Shown: one piece after another, positions 1-9,827 of the stretch
Numbering within the stretch: the stretch's first letter is position 1
Layout of the letters: each line of letters starts with the position of its first letter
Assembly (NCBI RefSeq): GCF_003130075.1
Contig: NZ_NRCW01000001.1
Span: forward strand, 236,709 to 300,708
Reading direction: 5' to 3'
Length of the DNA stretch: 64,000 nt
Source: Aggregatibacter segnis
GTDB taxonomy: Bacteria; Pseudomonadota; Gammaproteobacteria; Enterobacterales; Pasteurellaceae
The notes under the pieces: model-generated
Seen by the model: the letters and a program-made list of their open reading frames with translations, nothing else
Databases searched by the model: none
Told to the model about the DNA's origin: nothing
Translations under genes and position numbers: made by a program

Positions 1-1
1 T

Positions 2-844
2 CATGCAGAGCAATATGGCATTACCGATGAGGGTTTGATTGACTACGATGCTTTGCGTAAACAAGCGCATGAAGTGAAACCAAAAATGATCGTGGGCGGT
101 TTCTCTGCTTATTCTCAAGTAGTTGATTGGAAAAAAATGCGTGAGATCGCAGATGAAGTGGGCGCCTATTTATTCGTGGATATGGCGCACGTTGCCGGTT
201 TAATTGCCGCAGGTGTTTATCCTAATCCGTTGCCGCACGCCCATGTTGTTACAACGACAACCCATAAAACCTTAGGCGGTCCACGTGGTGGTTTAATTTT
301 ATCTGCCAGCGGCGATGAAGAGATGTATAAAAAACTTCAATCTGCGGTCTTTCCGGCTGGTCAAGGTGGTCCATTAGTTCACATTATTGCGGCAAAAGCA
401 GTGTGCTTCAAAGAAGCATTAGAGCCGGAATATAAAATCTACCAACAAAATGTCTTGAAAAATGCAAAAGCCATGGTTGAGGTGTTTAAACAACGAGGTT
501 ACAAAGTGGTTTCAAACAGCACTGAAAATCACTTGTTCTTGGTGGATTTAGTTCAACAAGGTTTAACCGGTAAAGCGGCGGATGCAGCACTTGGTAAAGC
601 AAACATTACCGTGAATAAAAACTCTGTACCGAATGATCCACAAAAACCATTTGTGACTTCCGGTATTCGTGTAGGGACACCTTCCGTTACCCGTCGTGGC
701 TTTAACGAACAAGACTGTCGTGAACTTGCCGGCTGGATGTGTGATGTGTTAGATGCACTCGGTAAAGACAATGAAGAACAAGTGATTGCTGCGACGAAAG
801 AAAAAGTATTGGCAATCTGTAAACGTCTTCCGGTTTACGCCTAA
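2..844 (+). CDS. glyA: Serine hydroxymethyltransferase, 3' part (5' end outside window)
   Basis: Converts serine and tetrahydrofolate to glycine and 5,10-methylene-tetrahydrofolate (cytoplasm, PLP-dependent). The frame is open from the first bases of the window, so the gene enters from the left; about 280 of the usual 417 residues are visible. The PLP-lysine motif [14 protein letters not shown], the segment [18 protein letters not shown] and the C-terminal [20 protein letters not shown] blocks all follow the E. coli enzyme closely. A strong terminator follows directly, so this is the end of its transcript. Identification is firm; the true start cannot be seen. Confidence 0.97.
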   Translation, partial: HAEQYGITDEGLIDYDALRKQAHEVKPKMIVGGFSAYSQVVDWKKMREIADEVGAYLFVDMAHVAGLIAAGVYPNPLPHAHVVTTTTHKTLGGPRGGLILSASGDEEMYKKLQSAVFPAGQGGPLVHIIAAKAVCFKEALEPEYKIYQQNVLKNAKAMVEVFKQRGYKVVSNSTENHLFLVDLVQQGLTGKAADAALGKANITVNKNSVPNDPQKPFVTSGIRVGTPSVTRRGFNEQDCRELAGWMCDVLDALGKDNEEQVIAATKEKVLAICKRLPVYA

Positions 845-866
845 TTATTCAGGCATTTCTCTTTAA

Positions 867-889
867 GCGGCGAATTTCGCCGCTTTTTT
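867..889 (+). terminator. Intrinsic terminator of glyA
   Basis: GCGGCG-AATTT-CGCCGC stem-loop followed by six T residues, 23 bases after the glyA stop codon. Confidence 0.9.
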
Positions 890-964
890 ATTGCTTAAAG
901 AGCGGTCGAAAAATAAAAGGTTTTTTCTGATGTATTAGAGAAATGCGATAAGTGTGGAAAATAA

Positions 965-990
965 AAAAGGTCGTTAAAAAACGACCTTTT
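965..990 (-). terminator. Terminator of the yajC-secD-secF transcript
   Basis: AAAAGGTCGT and ACGACCTTTT form a stem flanked by A and T runs on both sides, so it can act in both directions. It sits just past the secF stop on the minus strand. Confidence 0.85.
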
Positions 991-1005
991 TTGTTTTAGT
1001 GATTT

Positions 1006-1971
1006 TTATGGTAACTCTTCAATATCATCTTTGTTCACTTTAGGTTGAACCATGTGTTCACGGGTTAAACCTAAGTCATAGGCGATAGCAATCGCAATGA
1101 AGATGGAAGAATAGGTACCGAATCCGATCCCGATGAGCAACGCTAGCGAGAAACTGTGAATTGTCGGGCCGCCGAAAATGAAGAGGGCGATAACGACAAT
1201 TAACGTGGTGACCGATGTCATAATAGTACGGGATAGGGTTTGAGTTAAGGAAATATCGATGATGTCGATGGCGGAAATCCGTCTGATTTTACGGAAGTTT
1301 TCACGCACACGGTCGAATACCACGATACTGTCATTTAACGAGTAACCTACCACGGAAAGGATCGCCGCAATAAAGGTTAAATCCATTTCGATTTGTAAGT
1401 AAGAGAATGCACCGAGGGTGACAATCACGTCGTGCGCTAAAGAAAGCACACCACCGGTTGCTAAGCGCCATTCAAAACGCATGCCCACATAAAGCAAGAG
1501 CATAATGAGGGTGGCTAAGGTGGCGTAAATGGCCCCTTGGGTTAATTCTTCACCTACGTTAGGTCCGACAAATTCAATGGAACGGATTTGAATATCACTA
1601 TCCAATGTGTTCAGCATTTTTTTGACGTGATCGCCGATTTGCGCATCATCGGTTGCCGGTAGGCGAATCATCACATCGCGCACACCGCCGGTGGTTTGTA
1701 CGAGTGGACTCTCAATGCCGTTTTGTACCAACGTAGAACGGATTTTTTCCAGATCTGCCGGTTGGGAGAAGTGGGTATCTACCACCACACCACCGGTGAA
1801 ATCTAATCCCCAGTTGAAACCTTTGGTAAACACAAAGAATAAGGAAACCGCGATAATCACGACGGAAGCAAGATAGCCCCATAGACGGAATTTCATGAAT
1901 TCCACTAAACGGAAAGGGAGTTTAATGCCTTGAATTTCTCTAATTGGCTGACTTCTATTTTCTAAATTCAC
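1006..1971 (-). CDS. secF: Protein translocase subunit SecF
   Basis: Inner-membrane partner of SecD that uses the proton gradient to help complete SecYEG-dependent export. The protein shows an N-terminal membrane segment, the family signature FNWGLDFTGGVVVD, a periplasmic domain, then five membrane segments with the conserved stretch GYSLNDSIVVFDRVREN. The chosen start is a GTG at 1971 preceded by GAGG at good spacing. A GTG five codons upstream (1986) is also in frame but has no ribosome-binding site, so the product is 321 or 326 residues. Last gene of yajC-secD-secF. Confidence 0.95.
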   Translation of the reverse strand: MNLENRSQPIREIQGIKLPFRLVEFMKFRLWGYLASVVIIAVSLFFVFTKGFNWGLDFTGGVVVDTHFSQPADLEKIRSTLVQNGIESPLVQTTGGVRDVMIRLPATDDAQIGDHVKKMLNTLDSDIQIRSIEFVGPNVGEELTQGAIYATLATLIMLLLYVGMRFEWRLATGGVLSLAHDVIVTLGAFSYLQIEMDLTFIAAILSVVGYSLNDSIVVFDRVRENFRKIRRISAIDIIDISLTQTLSRTIMTSVTTLIVVIALFIFGGPTIHSFSLALLIGIGFGTYSSIFIAIAIAYDLGLTREHMVQPKVNKDDIEELP

Positions 1972-1988
1972 AATATATTTCCTCACCG

Positions 1989-3839
1989 TTAAATTGATAA
2001 TTTATCAATTCGTTTGCCGCCGTATAAGAAATTCACGATTGCGCGTGTTCCGGTGATTGCGGTAAACATGGAGATAGCAATCCCTAAAGATAAGGTGATT
2101 GCGAAGCCTTTGATCGGACCCGTCCCTACAGCATAAAGTGCTACCGCAGTCAAAATGGTGGTTAAGTTCGCATCGAAGATAGAACTGAATGCACCGCTAT
2201 AACCTTCGCTAATAGCTTGTTGAACAGGGCGACCGTTGCGAATTTCTTCTTTTATTCGCTCAAAGATCAACACGTTTGCGTCCACGGACATCCCTACCGC
2301 CAATACGATACCGGCAATCCCCGGCATGGTGAGCGTGGCGCCCGGTAATAAGGACATCAAGCCGACCAATAAAATGATATTGACGATTAAGGCGACATTG
2401 GCGATAAGACCGAATTTACGGTAGTAAATCACCATAAAGGCGACGACGATCATTAAGCCCCAAAAACTTGCTTGCAAACCTTGTTCGACGTTTTGCGCAC
2501 CAAGAGATGGACCGATGGTGCGTTCTTCCACGATTTGAATCGGCGCAATTAACGCACCGGAACGAAGTAATACCGCAAGGTTTTGTGCTTCAGCCGGAGA
2601 GTCAATGCCAGTAATTTGGAATTGACTACCGAAACGGCCTTGAATCGTCGCAACGTTAATCACTTCCTCGTGTTTTTGTAAAATGGTTTTGCCATTTTCG
2701 TCTTTTTTACCGCTGTCTTTATATTCCACATACAACGTTGCCATCGGTTTTTGGATGTTGGCGCGGGTGGTTTGTGACATGATTTCGCCGCCTTCGCTAT
2801 CCAAGGTGACGCTCACTTGCGGTCTAGAGGTATTTTGATCCACACCGGAACTGGCGTTCGTAATGTGCTCACCACCTAATACGGCACGTTTATATAGCAC
2901 AATAGGGCGATTGTTTCTGTCATATTTCACTTCAGAATCAGAGGTCACCATGCCGCGAGCGGCTGCCTCTAAGTTTGCATTACCATTGACTAAGCGGAAT
3001 TCAAGGGTCGCCGTTGCTCCAAGAATTTCTTTCGCACGAGCAGTATCTTGTACCCCCGGCAATTCAACCACGATACGTTCTGCGCCTTGGCGCTGAATCA
3101 CCGCTTCAGCCACACCAAGTTCGGTGACACGTTTACGCAAAATACTTAGGTTTTGTTCAATCGCACTTTCGCGTGCTTCGTTTAATGCCGCATCAGATAA
3201 CGCCAAAGACAGGGTATTATCAGAAATCGCACGAATGTCTAAGGTCGGATGCTGTTTGCGCAAATAACGCTGTACATCAGATAACTGTTCCGGATTCACC
3301 AAACTTACGATTGTGGAAAAATTCTCCGCTGACTTAATTGCGCTGTATTGATATTTTTCTTTGCGCAATTCGGTACGCAAGGAATCTTGTAATTGCTCTT
3401 GACGTTTGGTGAGCGCAGAGTTCATATCCACTTCCATCAGGAAGCGTACACCACCACGCAAATCCAAGCCCCATTTCATCGGATTGCCGCCAATGCTGCT
3501 TAGCCATTTTGGCGTTGCCGGTGCAAGGTTCAGGGCGATAGAGTAGTTATTGCCTAATTTTTCAGTGATTTTATCTTTGGCGAGTAATTGGTTATCGGTA
3601 TTGTTAAAACGTACAAGAATAGAGCCGTTTTCTAACACGATGGATTTTGTTGCCAGATTATTTTCTTTTAGAACAGTTTGAACTTCGCTTAGCACGCTGG
3701 AATTAGCTTCCTGGCCACGAGTTCCTGAGATTTGTACGGCAGGATCTTCACCGTAAAGATTTGGAAGAGCGTATAAAATACCAATGGCGACCAAAAAGAT
3801 CACCATTAGATTCTTCCATAAAGGGTAACGATTTAACAT
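1989..3839 (-). CDS. secD: Protein translocase subunit SecD
   Basis: Larger RND-like half of the SecDF complex, 616 residues, close to the E. coli length of 615. An N-terminal membrane helix is followed by the [16 protein letters not shown] block, a large periplasmic domain including [15 protein letters not shown] and [11 protein letters not shown], and a C-terminal six-helix membrane domain with [19 protein letters not shown]. It ends only a few bases before secF and starts 30 bases after yajC, so the three genes form one operon. Confidence 0.97.
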   Translation of the reverse strand: MLNRYPLWKNLMVIFLVAIGILYALPNLYGEDPAVQISGTRGQEANSSVLSEVQTVLKENNLATKSIVLENGSILVRFNNTDNQLLAKDKITEKLGNNYSIALNLAPATPKWLSSIGGNPMKWGLDLRGGVRFLMEVDMNSALTKRQEQLQDSLRTELRKEKYQYSAIKSAENFSTIVSLVNPEQLSDVQRYLRKQHPTLDIRAISDNTLSLALSDAALNEARESAIEQNLSILRKRVTELGVAEAVIQRQGAERIVVELPGVQDTARAKEILGATATLEFRLVNGNANLEAAARGMVTSDSEVKYDRNNRPIVLYKRAVLGGEHITNASSGVDQNTSRPQVSVTLDSEGGEIMSQTTRANIQKPMATLYVEYKDSGKKDENGKTILQKHEEVINVATIQGRFGSQFQITGIDSPAEAQNLAVLLRSGALIAPIQIVEERTIGPSLGAQNVEQGLQASFWGLMIVVAFMVIYYRKFGLIANVALIVNIILLVGLMSLLPGATLTMPGIAGIVLAVGMSVDANVLIFERIKEEIRNGRPVQQAISEGYSGAFSSIFDANLTTILTAVALYAVGTGPIKGFAITLSLGIAISMFTAITGTRAIVNFLYGGKRIDKLSI

Positions 3840-3869
3840 AGATTTCCTGTTCCCTTGAGGAATGTAAGA

Positions 3870-4169
3870 TTAAAGGGTTTTAATTGTGCCTTTCGGTAAT
3901 ACCGCTGCAATGTAGTTGCGGTTGATGGTCACTTCAGTGCTGTCGTTTAACGCGATAACGATGCTGTCGCTGTTTTCAACTACTTTGGTGATTTTACCAA
4001 TGATACCGCCGGCGGTTAATACTTCGGTGCCTTTGGTTAATTCGGACATTAATTTTTTGTGTTCTTTATTTCTTTTCGCTTGCGGACGATAAATCATGAA
4101 ATAGAAAATCAATCCGAAGATGATAAAAATAAATAACATTGACATTGGGCTGCCTTGTTGAGCTTCCAT
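3870..4169 (-). CDS. yajC: Sec translocase auxiliary protein YajC
   Basis: Small single-span inner-membrane protein that associates with SecDF. 99 residues: a hydrophobic helix (about residues 9-27) followed by YRPQAKRNKEHKKLM and a GTEVLTAGGIIGKITKV block typical of YajC. In E. coli yajC follows tgt directly; here about 1.4 kb holding three other genes separates them, so yajC-secD-secF probably has its own promoter in the 160-base gap upstream. Confidence 0.95.
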   Translation of the reverse strand: MEAQQGSPMSMLFIFIIFGLIFYFMIYRPQAKRNKEHKKLMSELTKGTEVLTAGGIIGKITKVVENSDSIVIALNDSTEVTINRNYIAAVLPKGTIKTL

Positions 4170-4331
4170 TCAAATTTCCTTTTAGTTAATGAAAAGAGAA
4201 GACGCTGTGGAGCGTCCGTAAACTGATTAAAATCGGCAGTTAAAATACCATAAATTCGCTGAAATGTGAAAATGATATTGTAAAAATGACGGCAAAAACG
4301 ACCGCACTTTTGAAGGCTGAAAATAGGGAGG

Positions 4332-4553
4332 TTACTTGTTGATTTTGGTGATTTGAATGGTACGTTGAGATTGACTTATTACGGTAAAAGACAACTGCTT
4401 TGCTTCGCAAAATAAACGAAAATCTTCGATGTCACTTTCCGCAGCAAGCCACACCGTCAAGACATCATTTGGGGCTAATGTGTTGACGGCATTTTTCGTC
4501 ATTAATAACGGCAGAGGACAACGATACTCACGAGTATCAAGTTGATATTCCAT
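4332..4553 (-). CDS. TusA/SirA-family sulfur carrier protein
   Basis: 73-residue protein of the TusA/YedF/YeeD fold. The family's catalytic Cys-Pro-x-Pro motif is present as CPLPLL near residue 12, after LDTREYRC, where TusA proteins carry persulfide sulfur. Which paralog it is cannot be decided from sequence; true TusA relays sulfur for tRNA 2-thiouridine. It lies 19 bases downstream of a hemerythrin-like gene on the same strand and is probably co-transcribed with it, suggesting a redox or sulfur-handling pair. Confidence 0.8.
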   Translation of the reverse strand: MEYQLDTREYRCPLPLLMTKNAVNTLAPNDVLTVWLAAESDIEDFRLFCEAKQLSFTVISQSQRTIQITKINK

Positions 4554-4572
4554 AATTTAAATCAACGATAGC

Positions 4573-5091
4573 TTAAGCTTGTACGCGACGACGAGCGCTC
4601 ATGATGTCACCGATTTCGCGTAATTCGGCTTCCGATAAATGTTGTTTACCAAGCTCAAATAACGGCTCTTCCAACGCGATATGTTTGTCGTAGCCTGACA
4701 CCACATTGTTGATCAATGCCATATCGACATTCTCCCGTTCGCCATTCAACAAGGCTTGCAACTGTTCAGATAATTTTGCCCAGTTATCATGTAAGGTCAC
4801 GTGCTGTCTTTCTAATTCATCAATGTCTTTTTGCGCTTCCGGCACATATTTCACCAACAGTGGGAAAAAATCTTTTTCCTCATCATCATGGTGCAATGGG
4901 GCTGACTGATTGAAATAGTTGAGAATTTGCTGAACGTCATTTTTCACCGCCTGATTACAACCGTTTTTTGCCAAATAATCAGGCAAAATCGTCAACTGCC
5001 GACAAAAACGTTTCACTTTGCTATGACAGGCATACAACATTTCAATGGGTTCATTCCATGTGGCAAATTGTTGAGGGGATAACTCAATCAT
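4573..5091 (-). CDS. Hemerythrin-like (HHE) domain protein
   Basis: 172-residue soluble protein, probably all helical. The likely metal ligands are spread as expected for a bacterial hemerythrin or HHE domain: H23 in YACHSKV, the HHDDEEKDFF motif, ERQHVTLHDNW, and DKHIALEEPLF near the C terminus. Such proteins bind a di-iron centre and act in oxygen, NO or iron handling; the role here is unknown. No signal peptide. It begins a likely two-gene unit with the TusA-like gene, inserted between tgt and yajC. Confidence 0.75.
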   Translation of the reverse strand: MIELSPQQFATWNEPIEMLYACHSKVKRFCRQLTILPDYLAKNGCNQAVKNDVQQILNYFNQSAPLHHDDEEKDFFPLLVKYVPEAQKDIDELERQHVTLHDNWAKLSEQLQALLNGERENVDMALINNVVSGYDKHIALEEPLFELGKQHLSEAELREIGDIMSARRRVQA

Positions 5092-5118
5092 ATATTTTCT
5101 CCAATAATTAAATAGTTA

Positions 5119-5541
5119 TTAGTGTCCGCATCTATCTTCACAAGGTTTGCCGTCGTTATCTCCATCCATTTTTGTATTCGGACAATTGCGAAGAAAATAG
5201 CGGGCTTCTTCACAAGAGTTCATTTCGGAGCAGTATTGACGACCATCACACGAGAATCTTTGATTTGGTTTTGAATACGAAAGGTTATTTTTTTTGATAA
5301 ATACAGTTTTATTTGTATGGTCTTTAAAACTTATTTCAGAAGGTCCAGTATACTCCTCTTGTTTTTGGGTATTTTTGAAGTACATTTGTGCCTTGCCTAT
5401 CCAGTATTTACTTTTCCAAATGAATTCCTCAACGGTCTCTCTGACTGGGGAGCGAGGTATTGAACATTGCCATATTATAAATCCAACACTAGAAAACAGG
5501 AGTGTAGCGACTATAAATTTTGTTATTTTAGAATTTAGCAC
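5119..5541 (-). CDS. Membrane-anchored Excalibur-domain protein
   Basis: About 140 residues. An N-terminal hydrophobic segment (KFIVATLLFSSVGFIIW) anchors or exports it, a variable linker follows, and the C terminus carries an Excalibur-type calcium-binding motif: paired cysteines with SCEEARYFLRNC and MDGDNDGKPCEDRC, where the DxDxDG loop is visible. The start chosen is a GTG at 5541 with AGGA upstream; a frame extension to 5598 reaches into a USS-like sequence and has no ribosome-binding site. The domain is often fused to surface nucleases; here it stands alone and the function is unknown. Confidence 0.65.
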   Translation of the reverse strand: MLNSKITKFIVATLLFSSVGFIIWQCSIPRSPVRETVEEFIWKSKYWIGKAQMYFKNTQKQEEYTGPSEISFKDHTNKTVFIKKNNLSYSKPNQRFSCDGRQYCSEMNSCEEARYFLRNCPNTKMDGDNDGKPCEDRCGH

Positions 5542-5626
5542 TTTGAGGTTCCTAGTTAGAAAATTAATCTTAAACAAAAAGCGCGGTCGAAAAAACACTT
5601 AAATTTTCCACCTCACTTTTAACTGA

Positions 5627-6787
<1,161 letters not shown>

Positions 6788-6822
6788 TCAACGAATAAAC
6801 AGTTCGAAGGTTTTTAGTCAAT

Positions 6823-6845
6823 AAAAAAGCCTGAGTAACAGGCTT
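6823..6845 (-). terminator. Terminator-like hairpin between queA and tgt
   Basis: On the minus strand AAGCCTG-TTACT-CAGGCTT is followed by a T run. It lies between the queA stop and the tgt start, so part of queA transcription may stop before tgt. Confidence 0.7.
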
Positions 6846-6887
6846 GAGTTGTAGGATTTTAGGTGGAGAACCTAAATAAGTCAATTT

Positions 6888-7979
6888 CTATTCCATTCCC
6901 TTAACATGGGGATTTTTGTTGATAAACATGGCATCGCCATAACTGAAAAAACGATAGCGATTTTCTACCGCACTTTTATATGCATTCATCGTATGGCTAA
7001 ACCCTGCGAAAGCAGAAACCAGCATAATCAAAGTGCTTTCCGGCAAATGGAAATTGGTAATTAAACAATCCACCACGCGGAATTTTTTGCCCGGATAAAT
7101 GAAAATAGACGTATCGGAAAAATACGGTTCAATTAACGCTGCACTTTGTTTTTCTTCTGCCGCTAATGCAGCACTTTCAATGGAACGTACGGAAGTTGTT
7201 CCCACGGCAATCACGCGCTTGCCGGCTTTCTTGGTGGCTAGAATGGCATCGCAAACCTCTTGCGGCACTTCCACGTATTCTGCGTGCATAACATGATCTT
7301 CAATGTTTTCAACACGTACCGGTTGGAATGTTCCTGCGCCCACATGCAAGGTTACAAAGGCGAAATTGACGCCTTTCTCTTTGAGTTTGGCTAGAAGTTC
7401 ATCATCAAAATGTAAACCGGCTGTCGGTGCGGCAACCGCCCCCGGCACTTTGTTATAGACGGTTTGATAACGTTCTTGATCCGCTTCTTCGTCAGGACGA
7501 TCAATATAAGGCGGTAAAGGCATATGCCCGATTTGTTGTAAAACGTCAAAAAGTGCGGTCTGTTTTTCAGCGATTTCAATTTCAAATAAACTGCCTTGGC
7601 GACCAACCATCAAGGTTTTTACACCGTTGCCTTCGCCTAATTTATCTTCACCTAAAATCAGTTCAGCCCCTTCTTTCGGCGCTTTGGAAGCGCGAACATG
7701 GGCAAGAAAACGAGATTCGCTTAATACGCGTTCCACCAAGACTTCTATTTTTCCGCCACTGATTTTGCGCCCGAACATCCGCGCAGGAATAACACGGGTA
7801 TTATTGAAGATCATCAAATCGCCCGGATGAATCAATTCCAACACATCGGCAAAAGTGCGGTGGAAAATGTCCCCATTTTCGCCATTTAACTGCAATAAAC
7901 GGCTGGCAGTTCGCTCTGTTTTAGGGTAACGGGCAATCAACTCATCAGGTAAATCAAAATAAAAATCGGCAACACGCAT
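6888..7979 (-). CDS. queA: S-adenosylmethionine:tRNA ribosyltransferase-isomerase
   Basis: Transfers the ribosyl part of SAM to preQ1 in tRNA to make epoxyqueuosine. 363 residues. Recognisable blocks: N-terminal [67 protein letters not shown] and [19 protein letters not shown]. Its 5' side is followed by about 280 bases without a gene that contain the trhP terminator and probably the queA promoter. Confidence 0.97.
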   Translation of the reverse strand: MRVADFYFDLPDELIARYPKTERTASRLLQLNGENGDIFHRTFADVLELIHPGDLMIFNNTRVIPARMFGRKISGGKIEVLVERVLSESRFLAHVRASKAPKEGAELILGEDKLGEGNGVKTLMVGRQGSLFEIEIAEKQTALFDVLQQIGHMPLPPYIDRPDEEADQERYQTVYNKVPGAVAAPTAGLHFDDELLAKLKEKGVNFAFVTLHVGAGTFQPVRVENIEDHVMHAEYVEVPQEVCDAILATKKAGKRVIAVGTTSVRSIESAALAAEEKQSAALIEPYFSDTSIFIYPGKKFRVVDCLITNFHLPESTLIMLVSAFAGFSHTMNAYKSAVENRYRFFSYGDAMFINKNPHVKGME

Positions 7980-8143
7980 AATGGAACATTTGGTTTGAAA
8001 AAGAGGGCGGTAGTCTAGTGCGAATTGGGGAGAATCTCAAGGAAATAAAAGAAATCACGCTAATTTCTTTTGGCGAATATGTAGAAGAAAGTGTTTGTAC
8101 GGACTAATTGATTCTTTAATCTATGTTTTACTTTTCTCCAGAC

Positions 8144-8175
8144 AAAAAAAAAGCCCTTTCAAGGGGGTAAGGGCT
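8144..8175 (-). terminator. Terminator downstream of trhP
   Basis: On the minus strand AGCCCTT pairs with AAGGGCT and is followed by nine T residues. The rest of the 7980-8261 gap shows no gene. Confidence 0.85.
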
Positions 8176-8261
8176 AAAAGTATTTGGAGTCATATTTTTT
8201 TAGGGTACGAGTTGCATTATATGCTTCCAAATTAATAATGCAACATTTATTTAACAATAAA

Positions 8262-9650
8262 TTAACTTTTCTTTTCGTGCGGATTGCGCGTGTTGGTATC
8301 AACCAAATTTCGCATGAGCAACGCATAATCCAAATGAATATCCTGTGGCACATCTAAAAAGACAAAGTGTCCGTCGCCCAAGGCCGCATCGACTTCCGCA
8401 TTTTTGCGATTGAGCATTTTGTTGATTTTAAACACGATATTGCCTTGTGGTGTCATCATTTCCACTTCATCACCGAGCAAGAATTTATTCTTCACTGCCA
8501 CTTCTGCCATGCCAAGTTCATTACGTTTACCGGTGAATTCGCCGACAAATTGTTGACGATCGGAAATGGAGTAGCCGTAGTCATAATTTTGGTATTCATC
8601 ATGAGTGTGGCGACGTAGGAAACCTTCGGTATAACCACGGTGGGCAAGGGACTCTAAGGTATCCATCAAGCTTTCATCAAATGGTTTGCCGGCAGCCGCA
8701 TCGTCAATCGCTTTGCGATACACTTGGGCGGTACGGGCACAGTAATAGAAGGATTTGGTACGACCTTCGATTTTTAAGGAATGCACGCCGAGTGAGGTGA
8801 GTTTTTCCACATGTTGCACGGCGCGTAAATCTTTCGAGTTCATGAAGTAAGTGCCATGTTCATCTTCAAAGGCGGTCATTTGCTCATCAGGATTTTGCGC
8901 TTCGGTGTAAAGGAAAACTTTATCGGTCACTGCGCCTTCGCCCAAGGTTGGGGCGACATTTTTCACCTCAATCTGTTGGCTCGGGTCGAATTTCGGCACG
9001 ATATTGCCCACATCATCTACTTTGCCTTCTTCCATTTTGTATTCCCAACGGCAGGCATTCGTGCAGGTGCCTTGGTTTGGATCGCGTTTGTTGATATAGC
9101 CGGAAAGGAGGCAGCGACCGGAATACGCCATGCAGAGTGCGCCATGCACGAAAATTTCCAGTTCAATATCCGGTACTTGTTGGCGGATTTCGGCGATTTC
9201 ATCAAGAGAAAGCTCACGCGACAAAATCACGCGGGTTAATCCCATTTGTTTCCAGAATTTCACAGTTGCCCAGTTCACCGCATTGGCTTGCACGGAAAGG
9301 TGAATATCAATGTCAGGGAAGTGTTCACGTACCAGCATAATCAAACCGGGATCGGACATGATCAGCGCATCCGGCCCCATGTCGATAACCGGTTGTAAAT
9401 CCTTAATAAAAGTTTTGAGCTTGGAATTGTGCGGCGCAATGTTCACCACGACATAGAACTTTTTGCCTAGCGCATGGGCTTCATCAATGCCGATTTTTAA
9501 ATTGGCGTGATTAAATTCATTATTGCGTACGCGTAAGCTGTAACGCGGTTGGCCGGCATACACGGCGTCTGCGCCATAAGCAAAGGCATAACGCATATTT
9601 TTTAGGGAGCCGGCAGGGGAGAGTAATTCAGGTTTAAATGAGGTTGTCAT
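8262..9650 (-). CDS. trhP: tRNA 5-hydroxyuridine synthesis protein TrhP (U32 peptidase family)
   Basis: Member of peptidase family U32 (formerly YegQ). In E. coli TrhP uses prephenate to hydroxylate U34 of tRNA under low-oxygen or general conditions. 462 residues. The N-terminal ELLSPAGSLKNMRYAFAYGADAVY, the motif EIFVHGALCMAYSGRC and the cysteine cluster CMAYSGRC...GTCTNACRW, which probably holds an iron-sulfur cluster, are present. The C-terminal extension (VGEFTGKRNELGMAEVAVKNKF) is a beta-barrel typical of YegQ. A protease label would be misleading. Confidence 0.9.
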   Translation of the reverse strand: MTTSFKPELLSPAGSLKNMRYAFAYGADAVYAGQPRYSLRVRNNEFNHANLKIGIDEAHALGKKFYVVVNIAPHNSKLKTFIKDLQPVIDMGPDALIMSDPGLIMLVREHFPDIDIHLSVQANAVNWATVKFWKQMGLTRVILSRELSLDEIAEIRQQVPDIELEIFVHGALCMAYSGRCLLSGYINKRDPNQGTCTNACRWEYKMEEGKVDDVGNIVPKFDPSQQIEVKNVAPTLGEGAVTDKVFLYTEAQNPDEQMTAFEDEHGTYFMNSKDLRAVQHVEKLTSLGVHSLKIEGRTKSFYYCARTAQVYRKAIDDAAAGKPFDESLMDTLESLAHRGYTEGFLRRHTHDEYQNYDYGYSISDRQQFVGEFTGKRNELGMAEVAVKNKFLLGDEVEMMTPQGNIVFKINKMLNRKNAEVDAALGDGHFVFLDVPQDIHLDYALLMRNLVDTNTRNPHEKKS

Positions 9651-9787
9651 AAATGTCTCTTATGGTCTGATGTCAAGTCAGGAATTTGCGCAAGGCAAAT
9701 CGTAAAGAGGGGTATTTTAGGCGGATTTTGCTTTTTGTAAAGGATAAGTGCGGTGGAAAAATAAAATGTTTTTTAGCGGAGTGAGAA

Positions 9788-9814
9788 TAAAAAAGTGGGC
9801 ATATAGCCCACTTT
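9788..9814 (-). terminator. Terminator of the YdgA-family gene
   Basis: AAAGTGGGC and GCCCACTTT form a stem with a 5-base loop; on the minus strand a T-rich stretch follows. Confidence 0.85.
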
Positions 9815-9827
9815 CTTGTGAGGGTAT

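Noticed and set aside
8262..9650. Collagenase-like protease
   Set aside because: This is the historic U32 label; the sequence matches TrhP (YegQ), a tRNA hydroxylation protein.
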